Below are positions 12,711 to 19,715 of a DNA stretch of 64,000 bases, one piece after another. Each line of letters opens with the position of its first letter. Within the stretch, counting starts at the first letter, position 1. The stretch lies in contig KN832554.1 in assembly GCA_000827205.1 (NCBI GenBank), positions 1,796,345 to 1,860,344 on the forward strand, written 5' to 3'. The translations under genes were made by a program, and so were the position numbers. Source of the stretch: Plicaturopsis crispa FD-325 SS-3 (Eukaryota > Basidiomycota > Agaricomycetes > Amylocorticiales > Amylocorticiaceae). The notes under the pieces were generated by a model that had not been told where the DNA came from, made no database searches, and saw only the letters and a list, made by a program, of their open reading frames with translations.

Positions 12711-13085
12711 GTCTGGTGTGTCCAAGTCGTGCAGTTGTTGTGAAACCAATGCTATTCAATATTTGACAGACCAGTAGTGTATATTTAAGCAAGACAAAAT
12801 GCACATAAGTATGATGAAATCCCATTCTAAATAGACGCCTCAGCGCCACAGCAGCTGTTTTCAATGCAGTGGAGAACCATGGATAGGACTCAGAGAACAA
12901 GCTTGCACACTGTGTTGTGTGTTGACTGCAAAGACCATGTTTGGCTAACTTTTTCAGAAACTGGATCTTTCAAATTGTTTTTTGTTCAAAAAAGGTTCTT
13001 TGCTATGTTGCTTTGCTCCTTTGCTCCTCTGTGCTTCTAACAAAATATAGGGTGAGCAAAAACCCCCACCGGGATTCGAACCTGG
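12711..13085 (-). repeat. 375-bp dispersed repeat, copy 1 (with tRNA 3' tail)
   Basis: This block is repeated at 16646-17020 with the same length, no gaps, and only two mismatches found by eye. It is oriented here by the tRNA: on the minus strand it begins with the T arm and 3' acceptor strand of a tRNA-Arg (the last 25 bp, 13061-13085) and runs 350 bp into unique sequence. Unlike copy 2, the tRNA part stops inside the T arm, so no functional tRNA is encoded here. No target duplication is visible at its ends. It could be a 5'-truncated tRNA-headed SINE or a segmental duplication with one breakpoint in the tRNA gene. Confidence 0.9.
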
Positions 13086-13104
13086 TGGCCTCTGTGATGT
13101 TGAA

Positions 13105-13137
13105 GGAGGATGGGGAAGTACACAAGGTGCATCTGCT
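13105..13137 (+). repeat. 33-bp sequence shared with an insertion at 14859-14891
   Basis: These 33 bases (start GGAGGATGGGGAAG, end GGTGCATCTGCT) are found again in reverse complement inside a disrupted gene 1.7 kb away. They lie 20 bp beyond the end of 375-bp repeat copy 1 and are not next to copy 2. This may be part of a larger mobile sequence whose limits cannot be seen from two copies. Confidence 0.8.
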
Positions 13138-14086
13138 TGTGCTCTATTGTTGCCCATCCTTAAACACTGACATGCCTCCATCAGCAAAATGGCCCCGCAA
13201 TTGATAGCACTGTCTAGCACTGTATACTGGTGGCTTATAGTCTTATAGGGTGTATAGCTACTAGTAGGTCCGAGATTATAGGCTCTAACTCTACCCAACA
13301 CCACCCACACTCTATACAGTACTTACTTTTAGTGCTTTATAGTAATCCTAGCATACTGCATAGAGCTACATAGATACATCTATTCTACCTAATGATTCAG
13401 AAATCTATAATATGGATTATTTCAGAGAACGCACTACTCAGCCAAAGTCTAAGTAGACACTTTCAATGAAGTTCCTGCGGGCGTGTTCTTGGCACACTCT
13501 GTAGCCAGCAGCTGCGCGATATTGCCGGTGCTGGAACCAGGTGTTGGGGCCGCTCTTTTAGATGATCTAGGAGCCGTAAGCAGTCCAACAAGTGATCTGT
13601 AGAATGAGTTTCTGTTAGTATTCCATACTGTTGACAAACGACAAAGAATGCTTACCGCTGGTGAAGTTTCGGCTCGATACAATATTGCTTACCCAGGTCG
13701 TACAGCCGCTTGTTGGACTGCTTGTCAAGGCTCTCCTAGGTCTAGTCAGTCGAAGGTGCTAGCATTGACCTGAAAGCGCTTAGGGTGGGCTCGTCGAGGA
13801 GAAGATACCTCAACACCCCAGGGTTAGATAGAGAAAATATGACGTGGGGACAGTGTAAGTTCATACCATATGATTCCATTTGCAGTGCATTCCGGAATCA
13901 AGCACGCCATGCCGCCATGATACGCGTTCTTCGGCACTTTCATGCTAGCGCGCTAGAAAAGTCAATTCCTTTCGTTGAAGGGAGTCATGTTGGTGGGATT
14001 GAACGGTTGCGAGGACCCCTTGTTGTCAAGAATCCTCGTGTCAGTTATGTACGCAAAGGACGAGGTCATTGATTTTTCTTTGCTGT
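13138..14086. other. AT-rich intergenic sequence with possible 3' exons of the disrupted gene
   Basis: 13200-13440 is AT-rich with many TATAG/CTATA words and no coding potential. On the minus strand 13449-13682 and about 13760-14086 contain short open frames separated by plausible GT..AG introns, so they may hold the 3' end of the disrupted gene at 14087-15545. None of the translations is recognised. Confidence 0.4.
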
Positions 14087-14840
14087 TCACCGGACGGTAA
14101 GTGATTTCGGCGAAATCCCAGTAGCCGTGTGATGGCACAGAGTCTTTCCAAGTAAGATGGGGGTCCCAGATGTCACTCCAGGGAAGGTACTTGCTGTCCA
14201 GGAGATCTTGTGCGACTGCTTGATAAAGAATCGGTCGGTGGCTGGGGTTATTCCACAGTCGGGCAAGCGAGACAGGACAGAAATATTTGTTGAGAGGATG
14301 ACGTCGAATAAATTCAACGCGTGGTCGATGCTAGAGAAATGAAATCTCCCCGTGAATGCAAGTGGGAACTTGTCTACGGAAGGCGGATCAGCAAGGACAG
14401 CAGCCAGCCAAACAAATTGGCCCATGACAGAGCCCATCGTGTCGAAAATACTTTCTTGAACTTGTGTGGTATCACAGGAGCGGAAGACCAGTTCAACGGG
14501 ATTCACGGAGACACGGGTCAGGCGAAGGCTGTCAAACTTGAGCACATTGACCCGTCGCTGGAAACAGCGCTCTATGAGGTTGAGGTGGACTGGAGCGAGC
14601 ACAGTCTCAGCAGTAATTGTAGGATGGAGCTTGGCAAGGCAGAGCAAGCCGCAGTATTGTCTCAATGTGGTATACTTCTGTGAGTTAGCGACAAGTTCCT
14701 CCTTCAGCTCGACATCCGAAGGGACCCGACCTGTCCGTCGTGTCAACGCTACCCGGGCAAGGCCAAGGAATCCGATGCCACTCAACTCCCAGTATTTGTT
14801 CTCAGTGCAGGTATTACCTCATTGGCGGGAACATCAAAGA

Positions 14841-14911
14841 AGTTTGCGACGGTGGCCGAGCAGATGCACCTTGTGTACTTCCCCATCCTCCGGAGTTTGC
14901 GACGGTGGCCG
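14841..14911 (+). repeat. 35-bp insertion flanked by an 18-bp direct repeat
   Basis: AGTTTGCGACGGTGGCCG occurs at 14841-14858 and again at 14894-14911, with 35 bases between them. Comparison with the neighbouring tandem repeat units of the same gene shows the uninterrupted form would run from one copy straight into the sequence after 14911. The middle plus one repeat copy are therefore an insertion. Thirty-three of the 35 bases match 13105-13137 in reverse complement. An 18-bp flanking duplication is in the size range left by LINE/SINE-type target-primed insertion. Confidence 0.85.
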
Positions 14912-15056
14912 TACCACGCCAGTCCCAGTATTCGGTCCTCATTGCGAGTGTCACCTCCTCGTTGGAGACATTGAAAAATTGGGCGACGGTTGCGGTGCTA
15001 TGCTGGTCCCAGTACCGCTTCTTCATGGTGGGAGTCACATCATCGTAGAGAACCTT
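14894..15056 (-). repeat. Tandem ~78-bp coding repeat units
   Basis: At least two adjacent units of about 78 bp (26 residues) are seen in the disrupted gene, with a third partly beyond the insertion at 14841. The unit core in protein terms is YWD-x2-(S/G)TATVA-x-FF-x-V, followed by EEVTLAMRTE or an equivalent helix. In DNA the units share gcgacggt(t/g)gc and cagtcccagta/ggtcccagta words. Confidence 0.6.
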
Positions 15057-15545
15057 GAAGCGCTTCGCGATGGCGACGGTCAGGGCACCATGCTCAAATC
15101 CGATGTGCCGGCGTTCGAGATCTTTTTTGTATGCAGTTCGAGTGTGCGGGACAAGCCTAAGAATATTGGCCTTTTGCATGACTTGAGAAAGCTGTTCACG
15201 CTTGATGGCATCGGGGATCGCTTGCAGAATGAGAGCACCGAATCCGAGTATGAAGGTGATGCCAATTAGATCCAGGCAATACATTGCCACGATGCCACGC
15301 ATGAGTGCTGGCCGTGCCAAATGGGACGTGAAGAAAATCACTCTCTCTAGCCCGTCATAGAAGCAGTTTTTTGGGTCCTTGGTCTGGCCAGTCTTTGGGA
15401 GTGGGCGTGTTCGATTGTAGTCCATGTAGCTCTCAGCGGCCCTCAGAAAGCAATCACACGCATTTTGCCTGCAGATGATTAGAACAGTATACCTCAATGT
15501 CATAGCGAGAAACTGTGACGGCCAGAGTCCGGAAGAGGAAACTAG

Positions 15546-16207
15546 AAGTCAAGGATGAGCGTGAGAGCTTGGAAACCTGGACTCCTGGAGATGAGCAAGT
15601 GAGGGAAGCTGAGAGGGAAAAAGAGAGAGAGAGCAAGAGGTAGCTGTAACTGGCATTCATTCTGCAAAGGGGGAAAATACACAGAGAGCGGTATATATAT
15701 GTGTGCAGAAGCAGATAAGGACTGGGCGAAAGGTGTATGCGGAAAATGCTGAACTTCAGAAGCTCACATTGGAATCTGAAAGTGAATAACAATGTAAACG
15801 GTGGAAGGGGCTAGGCTACACCATGCCCCTTGCAGAAATGTGGTGCTGTTTTTGAGCATCATTTTGCAGTCCTTGGTAGTGGTTTGATAGACCATTGGGC
15901 TCGACGTCGATGATCCATAAGAAATGAGAGTAATTTGGGTTGTCCACAAATTGCGAGGGGACGCCGCAAATGGTTGTGAGATGGTTGTGCACTGGGTAAT
16001 GGCTTGAGTGTTGTTTCCGCCACCATTTATTGGTGGAGCATCCGCGACAATGACAACTGAAACCAGATGGCAAGGGTAAGTGTTATAATGCCGAGAGATG
16101 GAAGCTGTCGCATTTGTAATGCCTATGTAAGTTTGGGAGAGAGTTGTCTGTCCCTTTGCAGTTGTGTAAGTCTAAGGCCACAATGGTGCACATACTAGTA
16201 GCACATA
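15546..16207. other. Intergenic sequence with a possible 5' exon on the minus strand
   Basis: A purine-rich tract with GAGAGAGAG (about 15625-15645) lies in the first part. Minus-strand frames at 15764-15949 and 15816-16073 give a Thr/Ser-rich translation (for example ISYGSSTSSPMVYQTTTKD) that resembles a secreted or wall protein fragment. No joinable gene model was found, so nothing is called as coding. Confidence 0.35.
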
Positions 16208-16212
16208 GCAGA

Positions 16213-16380
16213 TGTAAGGGACCGATCCCTTACATATGGTAACCTAGCGCGGCCGGCCAGGCCTTGTCCACCTCGGTAGCGGGCGTTAGGCGCTGTAACA
16301 GACTAGGAATAGGGGCATGATAGATCAGTGGCTAAGGCTGGTGCAATTCCGGCGTGCTTCATTTTCCCACGGTCGTTACA
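16213..16380 (+). repeat. Left terminal repeat of the TRIM
   Basis: 168 bp, beginning with a palindrome TGTAAGGGA..TCCCTTACA (9-bp arms around 4 bases) and ending GTCGTTACA. It contains a GC-rich patch (GCGCGGCCGGCC) and a tRNA A-box-like word TAGATCAGTGG at 16321-16331. It is 3 bp longer than the right copy. Confidence 0.88.
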
Positions 16381-16474
16381 TTTGGTGAAGCATGGAGTTC
16401 AATTCCTGCTTAAGGCCACTTTTCGAAAGTAGAAAAGTTACCCCATACTGGCAGTCATTGAACTGGAGGGGGTA

Positions 16475-16639
16475 TGTAAGGGATCGGTCCCTTACAGGTA
16501 ACCTAGCGCGGCCGGCCAGGCCTTGTCCACCTCGGTAGCGGGCGTTAGGCGCTGTAACAGACTAGGAATAGGGGCATGATAGATCAGTGGCTAAGGCTGG
16601 TGCAATTCCGGCGTGCTTCATTTTCCCACGGTCGTTACA
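16475..16639 (+). repeat. Right terminal repeat of the TRIM
   Basis: 165 bp and identical by eye to the left repeat beyond the first 25-30 bases. It begins with the same palindromic arms and ends TTACA, directly followed by the GCAGA target duplication. Confidence 0.88.
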
Positions 16640-16645
16640 GCAGAT

Positions 16646-17020
16646 GTCTGGTGTGTCCAAGTCGTGCAGTTGTTGTGAAACCAATGCTATTCAATATTTG
16701 ACAGACCAGTAGTGTATATTTAAGCAAGACAAAATGCACATAAGTATGATGAAATCCCATTCTAAATAGACGCCTCAGCGCCACAGCAGCTGTTTTCAAT
16801 GCAGTGGAGAACCATGGATAGGACTCAGAGAACAAGCTTGCACACTGTGTTGTGTGTTGACTGCAAAGACCATGTTTGGCTAACTTTTTCAGAAACTGGA
16901 TCTTTCAAATTGTTTTTTGTTCAAAAAAGGTTCTTTGCTATGTTGCTTTGCTCCTTTGCTCCTCTGTGCTTCTAACAAAATATAGGATGAGCAAAAACCC
17001 CCACCGGGATTCGAACCCGG
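16646..17020 (-). repeat. 375-bp dispersed repeat, copy 2 (attached to intact tRNA-Arg)
   Basis: Gap-free match to 12711-13085. On the minus strand it starts within the T arm of the tRNA-Arg gene and covers the 350 bp downstream of that tRNA. The distal end lies one base from the TRIM's right target duplication, so the TRIM inserted at or very near the repeat border. Here the tRNA gene continues upstream intact, so this copy is closer to the source than copy 1. Confidence 0.9.
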
Positions 17021-17082
17021 AACCTCCAGATCGCTATAGAAAACATAGAAGTCTGACGTCATAACCATTAGACAACGGGGGC
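16996..17082 (-). tRNA. tRNA-Arg (anticodon UCU) with 14-nt intron
   Basis: On the minus strand the acceptor GCCCCCG pairs with TGGGGGT (G.U at both ends of the stem), and the D arm GTCTAATGGTTATGAC is standard. The anticodon stem is TCAGA/TCTGG and the loop C-T-TCT-A-A. A 14-nt intron (17032-17045) sits one base 3' of the anticodon, the canonical site. The T arm is CCGGG-TTCGAAT-CCCGG. The mature length without intron is 73 nt. A short T run follows as a weak Pol III terminator. Unusual points are a pyrimidine-like T at position 73 and G1.U72, which could mean a relaxed or decaying gene, or the head of a tRNA-derived SINE. The 3' quarter is duplicated in copy 1 of the 375-bp repeat. Confidence 0.85.
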
Positions 17083-17705
17083 CCAACAAGTGGCACCCGA
17101 GGGGACGCCAATTCCGCCAAGTGGCGTTCAGTAAAAATTTAAACATTTAGCGTTTGGAGCCCCTGTCTAGACCAGCGCACTAGCCATATTACTATTATTG
17201 CCTTCGCAATGTTGTTTGAATACTACTATGGCCAAGAGTACATGCTACAGCGCACACAAGGATGCCATATTTATTATCTGCGACTAATTTATGGCGGTGA
17301 ACAAAGTCGATGCACCGACAAATTGGAGTTACCACCGGCATATTGCTCTCCAGTGACTCCGAGGGCATCATACCCGAGCCGGCTGCCCGAAAATATGGGC
17401 AATACTGGGTGGAGAAAGGAATGCGCCATTGCGCCTACGACGGGCGGAAGGGAAGTATGGCTTGTGTCTAGAAATATTCGCTAAAGACATGCCTAGATCT
17501 GGGCATGCGCGCGTCGAGTAGCCGCGGGGATTGTTACGCTGCAGCGTCACAAGAGTGCGATGATAAACCTTTTCATAGGGCGGTGAGAGCGACGGCGTAT
17601 TTTTGATTGACATAGATGTTAGACAAGACCTACACGATACAGGTACCCACGTCGTACATGAACACAATCCACTAAACAACGCCTTTCCGACTCGGCGCAG
17701 CCCGG
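17083..17705. other. Intergenic sequence, no gene seen
   Basis: Upstream flank of the tRNA and downstream flank of the orphan membrane-protein gene. Only short unrecognised frames occur, the longest 113 codons on the minus strand at 17368-17709. No repeats shared with the neighbouring island were noticed. Confidence 0.45.
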
Positions 17706-19092
17706 TCAAAGTTCCTCGCCAAAGTGGTCGTCATCGACGAGATCCGGTCCAGCATCCCACGGCGTAGATAGATGCGGCTGAAGACGAGCATCATGAATAT
17801 TTGGGTTCGCCACCCTTCTCGGACCCCCTACAGCACCGTGGGCACCGTCCTTGTTCTGGCGCTCGGTTTCTACCATGCCGAGCAGTTTGGCCAGTGCATT
17901 GCTGGCCCTGCTGACCTCGCCACTCAAGGATCGGCGGCTCGGCCCGTCCGTCGCATGCAGCTGTTGCGAATGATGCCCGCTCAGCAGAGGCTGTGACATG
18001 ACAAGGGAAACGCACCGGCAGTTGTTTGTACCAAGATACATAACGATCCAAGGCATCCAGGTTGTCTCTGAGTGTCGCCACGGTGCTACCGATGCCTTGG
18101 AACTTTCTCTGCACATCATGCAGAAAGGCCAAGTAGTTCCGAAGAGGTCTCGCTCTGGAGATTGAGCCGTAAATGCGGTATAATATATGTGCATCATACC
18201 ACGGTAGCTCTCTCAGCTCGTCCTCGAGGCGTGCTGTCTCCGCAAAGACATCTTGAGTGGCCTCGTCGTTGTACTGCTGGAAGCGATCCATCTCACGCAA
18301 TACGCCTTGGATCGTGGGCTGGAGCGACATGTAGGCTGCGATGGAGGTGGTGAGCAGGTCGCGAGGGATAGCGGCAAGCAATGCGGCTAGGTCCCGAGCT
18401 AATTTGAGACGGCTGACGGTCGAGAGCGAGGTGTCACCATCCAATGCCTGGCGGTGCATTTGCACCTTGTGCAATCCTAATACACTGTCATCAAGCTATC
18501 CTCTAGTTAGACACCGATTCAACGGGTAGAATTCAAAAGCACCCACAGCAGCACGGACGACACCATTTTCCTCGTATAATTTAACAAATTCGTCCCGCAG
18601 AGAAGTAATTTCTCGCCGTATACCCAGGGCCTCCTGCAATGCTTTCGAAACCCCTTCCCAGACGGGATATTCTTGGTACACACTGGTAACACCGCGCTCA
18701 GCATCTATCAAATCCAAAATCCTATAGATTGTTACGGTTAATTTATTGAACGACAAAAGAACAGCGTACCCATGTTCCTCAAACAGTGTCGCAGGAGTTC
18801 CGCACCCCTCAATCAGAGTATACATTTTGGCAGCGTGCACTATGTGGTCGTATACAAATCCCCCGACCCTTTGCTCTGGGCTGGAAAAGTTATGAGGTGG
18901 AGTAGTCGATTGGCCCCGGAACGTGGCATTTTTGGAGTAGTGTTCGCGCATCGGCGACCCCAGAAGAAAGGAAAACACGAAGGAGCATAGGAAGATAGAG
19001 ACCATCATCCGTGGCTTGAGCAGGACTGGATTCTGGCGTATCTCTGTGAACTCTGTGGACAGGTAGTGGAAAGCATTGCGAGCCCAAGACAT
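17706..19092 (-). CDS. Orphan protein with one membrane helix and coiled segments
   Basis: Not recognised. Four exons can be joined in one frame: 19092 to about 18771, about 18722-18556, a third beginning near 18476, and a last beginning near 17967 and ending at 17706. The second intron removes 66 nt with a CTAAC branch-like site. The protein, about 380 residues, starts MSWARNAFHYLSTEF, has a hydrophobic helix near residues 29-47 (MMVSIFLCSFVFSFLLGS), then mostly helical sequence (RREITSLRDEFVKLYEEN, KLARDLAALLAAIPRDLL). It ends in an acidic tail DLVDDDHFGEEL. It lies alone in the repeat-rich island, so it may be lineage-specific. The exon joins keep the frame open throughout, which supports a live gene. 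Confidence 0.65.
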
Positions 19093-19715
19093 GCTCGTCC
19101 ATGCGTATAGATATGAAAGGCTTTGAAGAGACCGAGTGGATGGGCAGAGCAGATGCGATTATTCAAACGGACAACGTACCGAACGAAAGATGTAAGCAAG
19201 ATCGACGTGGAAACGGAACTTTTCTCTCGCCACCCGTGTTCTATTTGGTTACAGCTTGTGAATCAAGCAGGATTGGCCGGGCCGCAAATTCATTATCGAG
19301 TCCAAGCCAGCAATTTTGGAGAAATCAACCGACCGAGTCCTTCATGGAGCGATGACATAGTACGACATACATCTAGCAGTCAACAAGATACTCGTAGCCC
19401 TGCCCATGCACGAGCACTAACCGCCGAGATGCACAGCCAACGCATCGCAAGTACCATCTTGCGTCGGCCCAGGTACATGTAAGACATCAAACGCAAGATG
19501 AAAGTTGTAACGAAAGATGAACGGAAGCGAGGAAAAAATCAACGGAGGACTTGCGCGGGGACAAACACCTCGACGAATCGGAGATTGCCGAGTGTTGAAC
19601 GCTGGCGTCAGTTTCACACCGTTTCCCTCGCGTTCACCGCTTCTTTTCTCTACCGATTTCCTCGTTTCTGGCCTTGCGTTTCCCTCCTTCAAGGCAGATA
19701 AAAGACCTCCTGGAC

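Larger units (their letters stand above)
14087..15545 (-). pseudogene. Disrupted membrane-protein gene of unknown function
   Basis: Two minus-strand frames (15503-14814 and 14785-14087) look like one former host gene. The first encodes a Tyr/Arg-rich start (SYMDYNRTRPLPKTGQ), a hydrophobic helix (GIVAMYCLDLIGITFILGFG), then tandem repeats of about 26 residues: KRYWDQHSTATVAQFFNVSN, TEYWDWRGTATVA and a third unit ANFFDVPANEV. A 53-bp insertion (35 new bases plus an 18-bp duplication, 14841-14911) lies in the repeat region. Since 53 is not a multiple of three it shifts the frame. Downstream the frame continues with helical sequence (LRQYCGLLCLAKLHPTI, FDTMGSVMGQFVWLAAVL). A strong exon join (about 15507/15482, phase 2) supports that the upstream part was once spliced normally. 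I do not recognise the family. Confidence 0.55.
16213..16639 (+). mobile_element. TRIM: miniature LTR-type retroelement, non-coding, looks structurally whole
   Basis: Terminal-repeat retrotransposon in miniature, 427 bp. It has two direct long terminal repeats (16213-16380 and 16475-16639) that begin TG and end CA, a 94-bp internal part, and a 5-bp target duplication GCAGA on both sides (16208-16212 and 16640-16644). A TGG primer-binding-like site starts two bases after the left repeat (16383). A purine tract GGAGGGGG (16465-16472) lies two bases before the right repeat. There is no coding capacity, so it must have been moved by another element's proteins. The two terminal repeats differ only near their starts, which suggests a young insertion. 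Orientation follows the primer site and purine tract. Confidence 0.88.

Noticed and set aside
14841-14911. The 53-bp extra sequence as a newly gained intron (introner)
   Set aside because: No GT..AG pair removes exactly the extra bases or restores the frame, and 35 bp is below the size of spliceable fungal introns.
14466-15269. 267-codon plus-strand frame in the island
   Set aside because: Antisense to the disrupted membrane-protein gene, whose tandem repeats and membrane helix are only sensible on the minus strand.
16213-16639. Two independent tRNA or small-RNA genes in the direct repeats
   Set aside because: The TG..CA ends, purine tract, primer-site-like start and matching GCAGA flanks explain the pair as terminal repeats of one element. 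Neither repeat folds into a complete tRNA by eye.
12075-19715. Horizontal transfer of the whole island
   Set aside because: Base composition shifts only in the AT-rich intergenic parts, and the genes carry introns like their neighbours; nothing points to a foreign source.
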